From Alphaproteobacteria bacterium (GTDB lineage: Bacteria; Pseudomonadota; Alphaproteobacteria; Rhodobacterales; Rhodobacteraceae): DNA of 47,176 bases. Position numbers and translations under genes: made by a program. Of this stretch, positions 37,247 to 47,176 are shown in pieces (position 1 is the stretch's first letter; each line of letters starts with the position of its first letter). The stretch is taken from positions 1-47,176 of the forward strand of contig JAUHYC010000032.1 of NCBI GenBank assembly GCA_030426685.1, given 5' to 3'. The notes beneath the pieces were generated by a model, which made no database searches, was not told where the DNA came from, and saw only the letters and a list, made by a program, of their open reading frames with translations.

Positions 37247-38554
37247 TTACAAAACGTAACGACTGAGGTCGGTGGATTTGGTCAGTTCGCCAAGGTTATC
37301 ATCGACAAACTTGGCATTCACCGTGATCTCAGCCCCGGCCTGATCCGGAGCGGTGAACGAGAGCTCTTCGAACACGCGTTCCATCACGGTGTAAAGCCTT
37401 CGCGCACCGATGTTTTCGACGCTCTGGTTCACATCGGCGGCAATACGGGCCAGCGCGGCGATTCCGTCTTTTGTGAAGCTGACCGTAACCTCTTCGGTGG
37501 CCATCAGGGCGGTGTATTGAAGGGTCAGAGCGTTATCCGTTTCGGTCAGGATGCGCACGAAATCCTCTTCGGTCAGCGCGCGCAGCTCAACCCGGATCGG
37601 CAGGCGGCCCTGCAATTCCGGCAGCAGGTCCGATGGTTTGGCGATGTGGAACGCGCCACTTGCGATGAACAGGATGTGGTCGGTTTTCACCGGACCATGC
37701 TTGGTCGACACGGTTGTGCCTTCGATCAGCGGCAGCAAGTCGCGTTGCACCCCTTCCCGGCTGACATCGCCGCCACGGGCATCCGAGCGCGCGCAGACCT
37801 TGTCGATTTCATCCAGAAATACGATGCCGTTCTGTTCGACAGATTCCAGTGCCACCCGGTTGACGGTTTCATCATCCAGCAGCTTGTCGGCCTCTTCCCC
37901 GATCAACGCGTCATAGCTTTCAGCAACGGTCATGCGTTTCCTGACCGTGCGACCGCCAAAGGCCTTGCCGAAGATATCACCCAGGTTCATCATCCCCATC
38001 TGGCTACCGGGCTGGCCCGGAATGTCGAACATCGGCATCGGGTTCGATGTGTCCGACAGCTCGAGCTCGATCACGGTGTCGTCCAGTTCACCCGCTTTCA
38101 ATTTCTTGCGGAACATCTCACGGGTGCCTTCACGCGCATCTTCTCCCGCGATTGCTGCAATCACGCGATCCTCGGCGGCCTGATGGGCGCGGGCCTTGAC
38201 GTCCTCGCGCATGTATTCGCGGGTCTGGATGATGGCGGCATCGGCCAGATCGCGCACGATCTGCTCAACGTCGCGACCGACATAGCCAACCTCAGTGAAT
38301 TTAGTGGCTTCGACCTTGATGAAAGGCGCGCGCGCCAGTTTCGCCAGACGGCGGCTGATCTCGGTCTTCCCGACGCCGGTTGGGCCGATCATCAGGATAT
38401 TCTTCGGGTAAACCTCATCCCGGATGTCATCTGCCAACTGTTTGCGCCGCCAACGATTTCGCAAGGCAACAGCCACCGCGCGCTTGGCATCCTTTTGCCC
38501 GATGATGAAACGATCCAGTTCCGAGACAATCTCGCGCGGGGTCAGGTCGGTCAA
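37247..38554 (-). CDS. hslU: HslU ATPase subunit of the HslUV protease
   Basis: Unfoldase ATPase feeding substrate to HslV. The 435-residue protein shows Walker [15 protein letters not shown], Walker [12 protein letters not shown], a second-region [20 protein letters not shown], and the ClpX/HslU sensor-2 segment [15 protein letters not shown]. The start is TTG at 38554, seven bases from AAAGGA. Unusually, hslV is not adjacent: an oppositely oriented MFS gene separates them by about 1.4 kb. Both protease genes run on the minus strand. Confidence 0.96.
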   Translation of the reverse strand: MTDLTPREIVSELDRFIIGQKDAKRAVAVALRNRWRRKQLADDIRDEVYPKNILMIGPTGVGKTEISRRLAKLARAPFIKVEATKFTEVGYVGRDVEQIVRDLADAAIIQTREYMREDVKARAHQAAEDRVIAAIAGEDAREGTREMFRKKLKAGELDDTVIELELSDTSNPMPMFDIPGQPGSQMGMMNLGDIFGKAFGGRTVRKRMTVAESYDALIGEEADKLLDDETVNRVALESVEQNGIVFLDEIDKVCARSDARGGDVSREGVQRDLLPLIEGTTVSTKHGPVKTDHILFIASGAFHIAKPSDLLPELQGRLPIRVELRALTEEDFVRILTETDNALTLQYTALMATEEVTVSFTKDGIAALARIAADVNQSVENIGARRLYTVMERVFEELSFTAPDQAGAEITVNAKFVDDNLGELTKSTDLSRYVL

Positions 38555-38693
38555 GGCGCAGTCCTTTCGGTGAGCTTGGGTCAGTTGCGGCCTAGGTAAT
38601 CACCGTCCGGGCGAAAACAACCAAGCCATTTTCATTGGCAGCGTTGGTTAGCAATGCCCCGACCGGTTTGCAATTGCTTTCCATAGGTGAAAC

Positions 38694-38712
38694 GCACGTG
38701 CTCTGATACAAT
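38694..38712 (+). promoter_or_regulatory. Extended -10 promoter with adjacent palindrome, upstream of the MFS gene
   Basis: TGATACAAT (38704-38712) matches the extended -10 TGnTATAAT with one mismatch. No good -35 precedes it. The 8-bp palindrome GCACGTGC (38694-38701) abuts it, a plausible operator position. Confidence 0.4.
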
Positions 38713-38745
38713 GTTTTCAAGGTGTTGAGGGTCAGGAGCGTGGAC

Positions 38746-39987
38746 ATGACAAAAATTGCCAAGATCACCCTGCTGTTTGTGGTGTTTGTCGACCTGATCG
38801 GACAGGGGCTGGTCTTTCCGATCATCAACTCGCTGATCATGGAGACCAAATCCGGTTTTCTGCCCGAAAGCACCCCGGATGGCCGCCGCCATTTCTATTA
38901 TGGGCTGGTGATAGGGTGCTTTTTCCTGTCGTGGTTTCTGGGGGTGGTCTACGTCTCGAAAGTCTCGGATTCCATCGGACGCAAGAATGCGCTGCTGATC
39001 TGTCTGAGCGGAGCGTTGGCAGGCTACGCCATCACAATCGCGGCGCTTTACCTCAACAGTCTGATCCTGTTGATCCTGGGCCGGTCGATCACCGGATTCA
39101 CCGCTGGCAACCAGCCCATTGCACAGGCGGCGATGATCGACGGCAGCACCGATGCCGCCGACCGCGATCGCAATATGGGATACATCGTGACCGGTGTCAG
39201 CTTTGGTCTTGTCGGAGGACCGATCATCGGTGCGGTTTTGTCTGACGCCGCTCTGCTGGGCAGTTTCGCCACCCTTAAGACGCCATTCTATGGGGCGTTT
39301 GTTCTGGTACTGATCGCCATCTTCCTTGTGGTCTTCTTTTTCAAAGACACGCGTATCGAACGTTCGGCCTTTGTCTTCCGCCCCCGCGATATCACTGACA
39401 GCCTGATAGCCGTGCGCGGGCACCCGATGGTCCTGAAAATTCTGCCGGTCTATTCGCTTTTCATGGTCGCCAATGTCACCTTCTACGTGTTTGTCGACAA
39501 CTTCCTGACCAGCCGCTTTGGCTATGGCGTGATCGGCGGCAGTGTGGCGATGGTGGTCATCGGCGTGGCGCTGGCCTTTTCCAGTACCTTCCTGGTGAAA
39601 CCGGCACAGCAGAGGTTCAGCAAGCACCGGATCATCTTTGTTTCGCTGGTGACGATGGTGATCTGCGGTTTTGCCTTTGCCTTCAGTCCCAGCGGTGTTC
39701 TGAGTTATGTGCCGGTTTTCTTCTTCTATTTCTTCTTCGGGGTTTCGTACCCGACCCTTCTCGGGCTGTTCTCTTCCAGCGTCAGCGAAACGGATCAGGG
39801 ATGGGTCATGGGTGTGACCACAGCCGTTTTCTGCCTGGCGGGTGGTATCATGTCCTTGATCGGCGGCGGGTTAATGAGCATCGATATCCGCGTGCCGTAC
39901 TACATCGTGATCGTCGCGGCCATTCTTGGCCTGATCGGCATGCGCCGCCGCTGGAAAGGGAAAGATATTTCGGCACTGTTAGCCTGA
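38746..39987 (+). CDS. Major facilitator superfamily transporter
   Basis: A 413-residue MFS protein with about twelve membrane spans. Motif A appears as [15 protein letters not shown] between spans 2 and 3. The family-typical [17 protein letters not shown] and [12 protein letters not shown] stretches follow. The substrate cannot be told. I start at ATG 38746 with CAGGAG seven bases before, rather than the GTG at 38722. It lies head-on between hslU and hslV, and its stop overlaps that of hslV by nine bases. No regulator gene is adjacent. Confidence 0.88.
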   Translation: MTKIAKITLLFVVFVDLIGQGLVFPIINSLIMETKSGFLPESTPDGRRHFYYGLVIGCFFLSWFLGVVYVSKVSDSIGRKNALLICLSGALAGYAITIAALYLNSLILLILGRSITGFTAGNQPIAQAAMIDGSTDAADRDRNMGYIVTGVSFGLVGGPIIGAVLSDAALLGSFATLKTPFYGAFVLVLIAIFLVVFFFKDTRIERSAFVFRPRDITDSLIAVRGHPMVLKILPVYSLFMVANVTFYVFVDNFLTSRFGYGVIGGSVAMVVIGVALAFSSTFLVKPAQQRFSKHRIIFVSLVTMVICGFAFAFSPSGVLSYVPVFFFYFFFGVSYPTLLGLFSSSVSETDQGWVMGVTTAVFCLAGGIMSLIGGGLMSIDIRVPYYIVIVAAILGLIGMRRRWKGKDISALLA

Positions 39988-40536
39988 GATCGTCTCGACC
40001 GTCAGATTGCCATTGGTGTAGACGCAGATGTCAGCCGCAATTGCCATCGCCTCGCGAGCGACTTGCTCGGCTGCTTTGTCACCGTCCATCATGGCGCGTG
40101 CCGCGGCGAGGGCAAAATTGCCACCAGACCCGATGGCGGCCACGTTGTGTTCCGGTTCCAGCACGTCCCCTGCCCCGGTGATAACCAACAGATCCCTGCC
40201 ATCGGTCACGATCAGCATCGCCTCAAGTTTTTGCAGATACTTGTCCGTGCGCCAGTCCTTGGCCAGTTCTACCGAGGCGCGGGCCAGCTGGCCCGGTGTG
40301 GCCTCAAGCTTGGCTTCCAGCCGCTCCAGCAATGTGAACGCATCCGCGGTCGATCCGGCGAAACCTGCGACCACTTCGAACCCACCCGGCGATAAGCGGC
40401 GTACCTTGCGGGCGGTCCCTTTGATCACGGTCTGGCCCAGGCTGACCTGTCCATCCCCGGCTATGACGACCTGACCGCCCTTCTTGACACCAATGATGGT
40501 GGTGCCGTGCCATCCGGGAAAATCGCTGTCTGCCAT
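39979..40536 (-). CDS. hslV: HslV peptidase subunit of the HslUV protease
   Basis: Threonine peptidase forming the two-ring core that HslU caps. ATG 40536 follows GGAGG six bases upstream, giving 185 residues with a propeptide of 11 residues ([11 protein letters not shown]). Cleavage before T12 of [12 protein letters not shown] would free the catalytic threonine. The [14 protein letters not shown] block near 125-140 is intact. The longer frame from 40653 adds unrelated sequence. The stop overlaps the MFS gene stop. A RpoH-like promoter lies just upstream. Confidence 0.95.
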   Translation of the reverse strand: MADSDFPGWHGTTIIGVKKGGQVVIAGDGQVSLGQTVIKGTARKVRRLSPGGFEVVAGFAGSTADAFTLLERLEAKLEATPGQLARASVELAKDWRTDKYLQKLEAMLIVTDGRDLLVITGAGDVLEPEHNVAAIGSGGNFALAAARAMMDGDKAAEQVAREAMAIAADICVYTNGNLTVETISG

Positions 40537-40563
40537 GAATGCCTCCGTTATCCGTGGCGGTAT

Positions 40564-40592
40564 ATATGGGCCTAGCGCTGGTTCGGCGCAAC
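40564..40592 (-). promoter_or_regulatory. Candidate RpoH (sigma-32 type) promoter of hslV
   Basis: On the minus strand GTTGCG and CCATAT are separated by 17 bases. This fits the alphaproteobacterial heat-shock pattern CTTGAA-N17-CCANAT, with an exact -10 and a partial -35. It lies about 28 bases before the hslV ATG, consistent with heat induction known for hslV elsewhere. Confidence 0.5.
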
Positions 40593-40653
40593 CAGTTCTC
40601 AAACTGCCCAAAAGATATGCAGCACGCGCAAACCGGGGCTGTTGAGTCGGCAT

Positions 40654-40682
40654 TTGTAAGACTCGGGTGACAAAGCTAAATC
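40654..40682 (+). promoter_or_regulatory. Candidate promoter of the DUF1127 gene
   Basis: TTGTAA and TAAATC are 17 bases apart on the plus strand. Matches are four and three of six, so this is a modest candidate. It lies about 50 bases before the gene. Confidence 0.3.
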
Positions 40683-40733
40683 AGGCTCACAACCGACGAG
40701 AGCTCGGCTGTTTCAGTTAAAAGGAATGCGCAA

Positions 40734-40928
40734 ATGGCAACCACCGCAAAAATCCATGCGCCGCTCGGAGCAGCTTTCATCCTGCACGTAGTCGACGCGT
40801 TCATCGGCGTTTATGAAAAAGCTGTTGAATGGAACCTGTCCCGCAAGACACGCATCGCTCTGTCGGAGCTGAGCGACGTACAGCTGGAAGACGTAGGTCT
40901 GACCCGCAGCGATATCGCAAAGTTCTGA
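40734..40928 (+). CDS. DUF1127 small protein
   Basis: A 64-residue protein ending in the DUF1127 core: WNLSRKTRIALSELSDVQLE followed by DVGLTRSDIAKF. The family is small, basic and abundant in alphaproteobacteria. Some members are stress-induced and bind RNA, affecting RNA turnover and phosphate or envelope stress responses, but this member is uncharacterised. AAGGA lies eight bases before ATG 40734. It is a single-gene transcript: a promoter candidate precedes it and a good intrinsic terminator follows. Confidence 0.85.
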   Translation: MATTAKIHAPLGAAFILHVVDAFIGVYEKAVEWNLSRKTRIALSELSDVQLEDVGLTRSDIAKF

Positions 40929-40955
40929 TCCGCTGCAAAATCAGAAAATGAGATG

Positions 40956-40986
40956 GCCGTCTGATCCACAGGCGGCTTTTCTTTTT
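40956..40986 (+). terminator. Intrinsic terminator of the DUF1127 gene
   Basis: GCCGTCTG and CAGGCGGC pair (one G-U) around a five-base loop and are followed by TTTTCTTTTT. This is a classic Rho-independent terminator 28 bases after the stop codon. Confidence 0.8.
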
Positions 40987-41012
40987 GGGGCCCCCTAGCA
41001 AGGTCGCCCAAC

Positions 41013-41043
41013 AAAAAAGGCGCTTCATTCGAAGCGCCTTTTG
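41013..41043 (-). terminator. Intrinsic terminator of trxA
   Basis: A 12-bp perfect stem, AAAAGGCGCTTC / GAAGCGCCTTTT with loop ATTC, lies 23 bases beyond the trxA stop. On the minus strand the stem ends in a run of six T. It could also work on the plus strand, where four T follow. Confidence 0.8.
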
Positions 41044-41065
41044 TCCTGATGCGGTTGGGTTGGAG

Positions 41066-41386
41066 TCAGATCGACTCATCAATCCAGCTTTGCAGCGCTG
41101 CCTTGGGGGCTGCGCCCGCGCGGTTTGAAACCACCTGACCGTCCTTGAAGATGAACAGCGCCGGAATGCCGCGCACACCCATCGCGGCGGCGGCGTTCGG
41201 GTTGCTGTCTACGTCGACCTTGGCGATCTTGATCTTATCGCCATATTCGGCGGCCAGTTCTTCCAGCGCGGGGCCAATCTGTTTACAGGGCCCGCACCAC
41301 TCGGCCCAGAAATCCACAACCACGGGGATGTCGGAATTTTTGACCTCGGCGTCAAAGGTATCGTCGGTTACGGCAACGGTCGACAT
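41066..41386 (-). CDS. trxA: Thioredoxin
   Basis: Cytoplasmic dithiol-disulfide reductant. The active site [12 protein letters not shown] is canonical, with the cis-proline region [12 protein letters not shown]. Mature length is 106 residues from ATG 41386, which has AGGAGA six bases upstream. The frame from 41449 is longer but non-homologous at its front. It is the gene after addA on the minus strand. A promoter candidate overlaps the addA stop, and a strong terminator follows, so trxA has its own transcript as well as any read-through. Confidence 0.96.
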   Translation of the reverse strand: MSTVAVTDDTFDAEVKNSDIPVVVDFWAEWCGPCKQIGPALEELAAEYGDKIKIAKVDVDSNPNAAAAMGVRGIPALFIFKDGQVVSNRAGAAPKAALQSWIDESI

Positions 41387-41420
41387 TTTCTGTCTCCTGA
41401 ATGGGAATGCTTGGGCATCG

Positions 41421-41449
41421 AACCTAGGTGCGGTCCAGAGGGAGGTCAA
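41421..41449 (-). promoter_or_regulatory. Candidate trxA promoter overlapping the addA stop codon
   Basis: On the minus strand TTGACC and TAGGTT are 17 bases apart. The -35 is a five-of-six match; the -10 is weaker. The TTGACC overlaps the addA TAA/TGA region at 41446-41449. Confidence 0.45.
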
Positions 41450-44400
41450 GATATTGGGTTACGCGCCAGTGCATCTGTCACGATATCGTGCGGCAACCAC
41501 ATCAACTGTGCGGTGCGGGTCCAAAGGATTGCGGTACGAATTTGGTGATTGGGGTAAATCTGCGCCAACGCGTGGGCATAGGCCCCCATCTGACGCACAA
41601 GCCCTTCGGGGCAGGTTTCGGGGCTGCCTGGAACGGTGGCATTTGATTTGAAATCAATCACATGAACCTCAGAATCCGACACGATCAGACGATCAATGAT
41701 ACCGTGGATCCGGGTGCCGAACAGATCGGCGGACACAGGCACTTCGGCCAGCGCGTCCGATGCAAAAACGGGCTGTAGGTGGTCGGCGGTCAGAACCGCT
41801 TCTGCCTCGTGCAGCAGCTCTTGCCGCGCCGCTTCATGCATATCGGGTATCAGCCGGGTGCAGAGCTGCGGCCGTAGGTCCGCTGGAGTGGCGGGCAGAT
41901 GCTCCAGCAGCAGGTGCAGTCGTGTCCCACGCAGTTTGGCGGCCTCTTCATCCTGCCCCGCATCCCCGGGCAACGCCTTTGCCCCGCCCAGATCAGAGGG
42001 GCTGAGCGTTTCTGCTGGCGCTGGTGGTTCCGGGGTAAATTGCTGAAAATACGCGGGCAGATGCCGTTGCTTTTGCTCAGGTTCGCTCTGATCGGCTAGC
42101 GGCAATGCGTCCCAGTCCCCATGCGCCAATCGCAGCGTTTGTGTTCCAGGGATTTGTGTTGCCCCCGCGCGCGCCATCGCAGCCTCAACCATCTGGTACC
42201 AGCTGCTGCCATCCTTGCCCACATCGCCTGCAGCGGCAACGATCAGCCACTTTTCTGCCCGTGTTAGAGCCACATACAGCAAGCGCAGGCGTTCATTCTC
42301 TTCCCGTTTCCGGGCGTCAACGCGCGCGGCAGATATCAAGGCCGGAGACGCATCAGACGGCACCTTCCACAGCGGCGTATCACCCGCCATCATGATTTCA
42401 GCGTCGCGGGCTGGTTGGCGCTTTCCGGTGTCGGGTAGGATCACGATCGGGGCTTCCAGCCCTTTTGAGCCATGAACGGTCATCACACGGATCATGTTGC
42501 CGACGCCGGTCATCTGGCGTTTGATTTCCAGATCATCGGTCTGCATCCAGACCAGAAATCCGTTGAGGCTGGGGATATCCGTACGCTCATAAGCCAGCGC
42601 CTGCGACAGCAACGCATTGATCCCGTCCTCGGCCTCGGCTCCCAGACGGCCCAGCAGTTTTCGCCGCCCGTCATGCCGGGTCAGGATGCGCTCGATCAGA
42701 TCATAGGGGCGCAGAAAGTCGGTTTGCCTGCGCAGGTCGTTCAGTATTGCCAGCGTTTCGGGGAATTCCTCGGCCCGCTTGCGCAGCGCGGCCCACAGGT
42801 AGGTTTCATCCCGCCGATGCGCCAGATCGAATAGCTGCTGTTCCGACCAGCCGAACAGAGGGGATTTCAGCACCGCAGCGAGCGACAGGCTGTCCTCGGG
42901 CGTGGCCAGAAAGCTTAGCAATGCCGCCAGATCCTTCACCGCCAGTTCGGCACCGACTTTAAGACGGTCCGCGCCGGCGATGGGCAGTTCGGCCGCCTTG
43001 CAGGCCCGGATGATTTCGGCAAACAGGTCCGAGCGGCGCTGGACCAGAATCAGAAAATCGCGGGGCTGCACCTTTCGTCGCACAAAACTGCCGGATGTTT
43101 GACCGTCATCGGGAATGGTCTCGCCCCGGTCGATCATGTCCTTGATCGAATGCGCCACCTGTTCCGCCAGAATGACCGTATGATGCCGCAGGCCCGGTCT
43201 GTCCACGGGGTCAGTCCAGTCGCCGCCGCCGTCTTCCTCAACCTTTTCCACCACCGGCCACAGGTCGACGCGGCCCGGCAGATCGGATTTGAAGGCGCGG
43301 TGCAGTGCGTCCTTGTGAAACCCGGCCTCAGCGCGGTTTTCGAACAGAATATCGACCAAACCCAGGATCGCACTGGAGGATCGGAAAGAATATTCCAACG
43401 TCGAATTCCACAATTTAGAGCCCGATTCCTGCAGTTTTCGACCAAATTCAGCCTGCATCCGATCAAAGGCCTGCGGATCAGCGCCCTGAAAGGAATAGAT
43501 CGACTGTTTCTTGTCGCCGACCACAAAGATCGTGCGTTCAACCCCTGATCGGGCCCCCTCCCCGCTGGTGAATTCCTGCGCCAGTTTTTCGATCACGTCC
43601 CACTGGTCCGGGCTGGTATCCTGCGCCTCGTCCACCAGAATGTGGTCAATGCCACCGTCCAGACGGTACAGCACCCATTCCGCCACCGCCGGATCGTTCA
43701 GAACCTGTCGAGCGCGCAGGATCAGATCGTCAAAATCCAGCCAGCCGCGCAACTGTTTGCGCCGTTCATATTCTGGAAGGAAGGCGGCGGCAAAGCGATG
43801 AAGTACAAGCGTTTTCTGTGCGGCGACCAATGCCAGGCGATGTTCGCGCGATGTTTCCACCCGCAGCATCAATGCCTCAAGCTGGGGCATCCGATCCGCT
43901 AGTGCCCCTTCGCGCAGGGCTTTGGTCGGGAAACTGCCGATCTTGGCGGTGAATGGTTCTTTGGCGGCTTTGCCGGTCAGCAGCACGCTTTCCAACAATG
44001 GCAAGGCGCTCAGGCGTGGCTCGGAAAATCCGGCGAGTTTATCCGCCGCTTTTGCATTGTTCCCACCGCTTTCGAGCAATGCGGGCAACATGGATTGGAT
44101 CAGTTCGATTTCACCACCTAAGAATACCCGAGCCAGCAGGGCGTCTTCGGTGAATTCCTCCGGCAGGCCGAAGCGCTCAAACAGTGTTACCCGGTGCAGG
44201 CCCTGCGTGAAATGATTGCGCTTCTGCGCGATGGCCGCAGTCAGATTGTCAAAGCCGCTATCGGTGACAAACCGTGCAACATCCTCGATCAGACCGGCCT
44301 GAGGGCCTTCGGCGAAATCCTCAATAATCTCGTCCCGCAACAGAGCAGCGGCCCGGTCCTCCATTTCTGCGAATTGTGGGCTGACCCCGGCCTCAAGCGG

Positions 44401-44805
44401 GAACCGGCGCAGCAGCGCGGCACAGAAAGAGTGGATGGTCTGGATTTTCAGCCCGCCGGGGGTTTCGATCGCGCGGGCAAACAGAGTGCGGGCCTGCGCT
44501 AGCCGGTCAGCGCTGATCACACCTTCGACGCCGAGATCGGTCAGTTGCGCCAGCAGCGGCGCATCCGTCAACATGGCCCACTGACCCAGACGCTTGAACA
44601 GCCGGTTCTGCATCTCGCTTGCGGCAGCTTTGGTGTAGGTCAGGCACAGAATGTGCTGCGGTTGCACTCCGTCCAGCAACAGGCGCGCGACCCGGTCGGT
44701 CAGAACCCGCGTCTTGCCCGAGCCCGCATTGGCGGCAAGCCAGGTCGAAGCGTCCGGGCGCGCGGCCTGCACCTGACGTTCGGTTGCGTCATTGCGGGGG
44801 CTCAT
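41446..44805 (-). CDS. addA: AddA, helicase-nuclease subunit of the double-strand break repair complex
   Basis: With AddB it processes double-strand ends for RecA-dependent repair, replacing RecBCD in alphaproteobacteria. The 1119-residue protein has UvrD-like motifs: Walker [17 protein letters not shown], Walker [16 protein letters not shown] and the [16 protein letters not shown] motif. A C-terminal RecB-type nuclease follows, with [21 protein letters not shown] start at ATG 44805, which overlaps the addB stop (ATGA). The alternative at 44844 adds 13 residues and lies within addB. Confidence 0.96.
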   Translation of the reverse strand: MSPRNDATERQVQAARPDASTWLAANAGSGKTRVLTDRVARLLLDGVQPQHILCLTYTKAAASEMQNRLFKRLGQWAMLTDAPLLAQLTDLGVEGVISADRLAQARTLFARAIETPGGLKIQTIHSFCAALLRRFPLEAGVSPQFAEMEDRAAALLRDEIIEDFAEGPQAGLIEDVARFVTDSGFDNLTAAIAQKRNHFTQGLHRVTLFERFGLPEEFTEDALLARVFLGGEIELIQSMLPALLESGGNNAKAADKLAGFSEPRLSALPLLESVLLTGKAAKEPFTAKIGSFPTKALREGALADRMPQLEALMLRVETSREHRLALVAAQKTLVLHRFAAAFLPEYERRKQLRGWLDFDDLILRARQVLNDPAVAEWVLYRLDGGIDHILVDEAQDTSPDQWDVIEKLAQEFTSGEGARSGVERTIFVVGDKKQSIYSFQGADPQAFDRMQAEFGRKLQESGSKLWNSTLEYSFRSSSAILGLVDILFENRAEAGFHKDALHRAFKSDLPGRVDLWPVVEKVEEDGGGDWTDPVDRPGLRHHTVILAEQVAHSIKDMIDRGETIPDDGQTSGSFVRRKVQPRDFLILVQRRSDLFAEIIRACKAAELPIAGADRLKVGAELAVKDLAALLSFLATPEDSLSLAAVLKSPLFGWSEQQLFDLAHRRDETYLWAALRKRAEEFPETLAILNDLRRQTDFLRPYDLIERILTRHDGRRKLLGRLGAEAEDGINALLSQALAYERTDIPSLNGFLVWMQTDDLEIKRQMTGVGNMIRVMTVHGSKGLEAPIVILPDTGKRQPARDAEIMMAGDTPLWKVPSDASPALISAARVDARKREENERLRLLYVALTRAEKWLIVAAAGDVGKDGSSWYQMVEAAMARAGATQIPGTQTLRLAHGDWDALPLADQSEPEQKQRHLPAYFQQFTPEPPAPAETLSPSDLGGAKALPGDAGQDEEAAKLRGTRLHLLLEHLPATPADLRPQLCTRLIPDMHEAARQELLHEAEAVLTADHLQPVFASDALAEVPVSADLFGTRIHGIIDRLIVSDSEVHVIDFKSNATVPGSPETCPEGLVRQMGAYAHALAQIYPNHQIRTAILWTRTAQLMWLPHDIVTDALARNPIS

Positions 44806-47176
44806 GTCAGATCCTCCGGGCTGGTCTCGGCAGAACGATCCCATTCCCCGAAGCGCGCCAGATGATCGTAGTCTCCTGTATCGCTATCCTTGTGCAGCAT
44901 CCGGCGGGACGAGAAACCCTGATCAGGCTCTAAATAGGCTGAAATCAGTTCTTTCAGCTCTGCCAGAACTTTGTCAGCCGGTTCTTTTCCCAGCGGCGCG
45001 GGCACTTCCTTGTAGGTGCCGCCCATGCCGATGAAGATCGCCTGAGCCACCGGCAGCGGATCAAAGCCATCAATACCACCTTGCTCGGCAATGGCGGCCT
45101 CGATCAGCAACTGTTTGTCGAACTTGGCTTGCTGGCTTTCCGTCGGTGGAGCGCCGGTTTTGTAGTCGATGATCCGCAGCGCACCCCGCCCATTCCGGTC
45201 GATCCGGTCGGCGCGCCCGGAAATCGTGAAATCCAGCGGGACAAGGGGCAGCTTCAGGGCGACCTCAAAGGCGACGGGGCCGCCATCGTTGTGACGCTGG
45301 AGTTCGGCCGCAAGGAAACTGTCGGTGATCCGTTCCAGTCGCGCGCGCCACAGCTTTCGCGCGGTGGGCCAGGCCACATGCTCGTCCAGTAGAGTCTCGG
45401 CGCGTTTCAGAAAGTTCTCGCGAGTCAGCAGGGCCGGATCCAGCACACTGTCGCGCACGAACTGCTCTAGGATTTCGTGAATGACGATGCCCCTCAGCAG
45501 GGCGTCCGGGGCCTGCACCAGCGGGTCCAGAGGTTTGAGCCGCAACACATGGCGGGCATAGACGGCATAAGGGTCGCGGATCAGGCGCTTGATTTCGGTG
45601 ACAGACAACCGTCGAGGCCGTGCGGTGACCGGAGGCCGGGGTGAAGGCCGGGGTGCCGCCGCGATCCGCGGAGCCTGCTCCAGAGTTTCGGCCCATTCCA
45701 GCCATTGCCTGCCCCGTGCGCGCATCGCCGTCAGCGCGTCGGAGCCACCCTGTTCGGGCAGGCCCTGCAACAGGTTTGTCATACGGTTCAGCCACCGCGA
45801 TGGCACAGTCTCGGCGTCGTCCGAACGGGTTGCGCGGCTCAGAACCACCTCTGGCGCGCCGATTGCCTGCTGGAAATCATGGGCGGACAGGCCGATGCGG
45901 CGTTCCGGCAGCAGCAGGCCCGCGTCGTTGCGCATCTGTCTGTTGAGCCAGGGATCGGGTGCGGCGGCTTCGGGCCAGCTGCCTTCGTTCAGGCCGCCCA
46001 GTATTACCAGATCGGCGCCCTGAACCCGTGCCTCAAGCGTGCCCCAGATCATCAGATGCGGGTGCGGCGCATCGCGGTCGCGCACCTCTTCACCCGCCAG
46101 CAGCGCCCCGAGGAGATCAGCAAAATCATGCGCGGTCATGGCGCCGCCATGCTGTGCCTCGGCTTCCAGAGCGGTCATGACCGACAGCGCCTTCTGGCCT
46201 GCATTCTTATCCCAAAGCGTCCCGGGTGCACCGGTTGAGCCTGCCGAGATTGCCTCGGCCAGCGTTCGCAGATGGGCGACCCAATCTGTCAGGGGCCGCT
46301 CGCCAGGGCTGTGCTGGTCACAGAACAACCCGATCACCCAGCGGACCCAATCCTCAGCCGCTTCCGCGCGAATGGCGAACGCGGCCAGGCTGGCGCGGTC
46401 AGGGAAGGGTGGACCGTGGCGGCGCAGGTCGAGCTCAAGATCGCGGGTGTGCAGCAGATGCGCGCCACGATCCCCGCCATCATGACATAGCGGGTGCTTG
46501 AGCAGGGTCAGCAACGCCTCGCCATCCAGTCGGCGGGCAAACAGACCGGCGACATGGCGCAGGAACCGCCCCGGTGGAGACAACTGCAGCGGCAGGCCCG
46601 CGCTGTCATCGGGCAGGATGTTCCACCGATCCAGCGCCGCAGTGACCTGTCGGGTCAGCATCCGGTCTGGCGTGATCAGCGCGGCGGTCTGACCGGTTTC
46701 AGCCGCCTGACGCAGCCGCAGCGCAATCGCCAGTGCCTCGGCCCGGGGTGAGGGGGCCTCGATCAGCGTCATATCCTTTGTTGCACCGTCCAGATCCGTC
46801 AAGCCTGGCCCTTCGGACATCCACGCATCGGTGACTGGCGCGGGGCGCAAGGCCAGTGAAACCAGCCTGTTACGTGCGGGTGAGGGGGATGAATCCCCGG
46901 TCCATGGCCGGATCTGTTTCGGGCTGATCCCGAGCCCATGCATCAGCTTGCGAAACCGGTATTGCGGATGATCCTCCGAGGTCAGCGCATCATCCAAACT
47001 GTCCCAGACATGCGAGGGCTGGTCGAAGTCAAAGCCCGGTAGAACCAGTGCCCCTTGCGGCAGGCGCGCAATTGCCTGCATCAACATCATCGTTGTGCCG
47101 CGTGACCCGGTGGACCCGGCCAGAATGATCGGCTGTTTTGGCGGGGCCTCTTGCCAGCGCGCGATCAGGTTCTCGA
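44802..47176 (-). CDS. addB: AddB, nuclease subunit of the break-repair complex (5' end beyond window)
   Basis: Inactivated-helicase/nuclease partner of AddA. The reading frame is open to the right edge, so the start is outside. The first visible residues include PIILAGSTGSRGTT (nucleotide-binding loop lead) and the P-loop-like region at about 47100. The C-terminal nuclease shows ISGRADRIDRNGRGALRI followed by DYKTGAPPT. I see at least 791 residues. The alphaproteobacterial (COG3893) type is the closest fit. Upstream neighbours are not visible. Confidence 0.93.
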   Translation of the reverse strand, partial: ENLIARWQEAPPKQPIILAGSTGSRGTTMMLMQAIARLPQGALVLPGFDFDQPSHVWDSLDDALTSEDHPQYRFRKLMHGLGISPKQIRPWTGDSSPSPARNRLVSLALRPAPVTDAWMSEGPGLTDLDGATKDMTLIEAPSPRAEALAIALRLRQAAETGQTAALITPDRMLTRQVTAALDRWNILPDDSAGLPLQLSPPGRFLRHVAGLFARRLDGEALLTLLKHPLCHDGGDRGAHLLHTRDLELDLRRHGPPFPDRASLAAFAIRAEAAEDWVRWVIGLFCDQHSPGERPLTDWVAHLRTLAEAISAGSTGAPGTLWDKNAGQKALSVMTALEAEAQHGGAMTAHDFADLLGALLAGEEVRDRDAPHPHLMIWGTLEARVQGADLVILGGLNEGSWPEAAAPDPWLNRQMRNDAGLLLPERRIGLSAHDFQQAIGAPEVVLSRATRSDDAETVPSRWLNRMTNLLQGLPEQGGSDALTAMRARGRQWLEWAETLEQAPRIAAAPRPSPRPPVTARPRRLSVTEIKRLIRDPYAVYARHVLRLKPLDPLVQAPDALLRGIVIHEILEQFVRDSVLDPALLTRENFLKRAETLLDEHVAWPTARKLWRARLERITDSFLAAELQRHNDGGPVAFEVALKLPLVPLDFTISGRADRIDRNGRGALRIIDYKTGAPPTESQQAKFDKQLLIEAAIAEQGGIDGFDPLPVAQAIFIGMGGTYKEVPAPLGKEPADKVLAELKELISAYLEPDQGFSSRRMLHKDSDTGDYDHLARFGEWDRSAETSPEDLT

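Noticed and set aside
37244..38599. A 451-codon plus-strand open frame antisense to hslU
   Set aside because: Long antisense frames are common opposite GC-rich genes. The minus-strand frame carries Walker A and B motifs of HslU.

Overview
The window is a chromosomal segment of an alphaproteobacterium. The best fit is the roseobacter part of Rhodobacteraceae. The reasons are high-GC housekeeping genes, the clustered order hemJ-rho-mnmE-mnmG-rsmG-parA-parB facing maf-aroE-coaE-dnaQ, AddAB rather than RecBCD, an HslV with a short propeptide, and a DUF1127 protein. I cannot name a genus from sequence alone. There is no rRNA, tRNA, CRISPR array, prophage or insertion sequence that I can see. Coding density is very high, with many 4-base start/stop overlaps.

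Layout. 0.2-2.9 kb (minus): hslO, nudL-like and cca, overlapping end to end. 3.0-5.2 kb: a second Nudix protein, then a receiver-PP2C (SpoIIE-type) phosphatase divergent from an Hpt protein. 5.2-11.1 kb: ilvA, a membrane protein, argG, DUF1810, SCP2, an exported MsrA and a ribokinase. 11.1-16.1 kb: maeB and mutS. 16.2-20.8 kb: grpE and hrcA (minus) divergent from rph-rdgB-hemW-DUF454 (plus). 20.75-28.14 kb: seven consecutive minus-strand genes, parB, parA, rsmG, mnmG, mnmE, rho and hemJ, carrying two perfect parS palindromes. 28.14-28.55 kb: the only sizeable non-coding gap, AT-rich with DnaA boxes, the probable replication origin. 28.55-31.28 kb: maf-aroE-coaE-dnaQ (plus). 31.3-34.8 kb: secB and fxsA (minus), then Tim44-like, mltA and Smr (plus). 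34.8-37.1 kb: an unknown multi-pass membrane protein and a lipoprotein-like alpha/beta hydrolase. 37.2-40.5 kb: hslU and hslV (minus), separated by an oppositely oriented MFS transporter gene. 40.7-47.2 kb: DUF1127, trxA, addA and addB; addB runs off the right edge.

How it fits together. The centre looks like the origin/partition hub of the chromosome. Genes point away from the gap at about 28.3 kb on both sides, as expected if replication starts there. ParA and ParB are encoded beside the parS sites they should bind, and one parS contains the start codon of mnmG. Around it sit tRNA modification (MnmE/MnmG), rRNA methylation (RsmG), termination (Rho), the epsilon proofreading subunit (DnaQ), export (SecB), proteostasis (Hsp33, GrpE/HrcA, HslUV) and break repair (AddAB, MutS). 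The less ordinary items are the parS/start-codon fusion, the split hslVU locus, the phosphatase/Hpt signalling pair and the unknown membrane protein at 34.8-35.9 kb.
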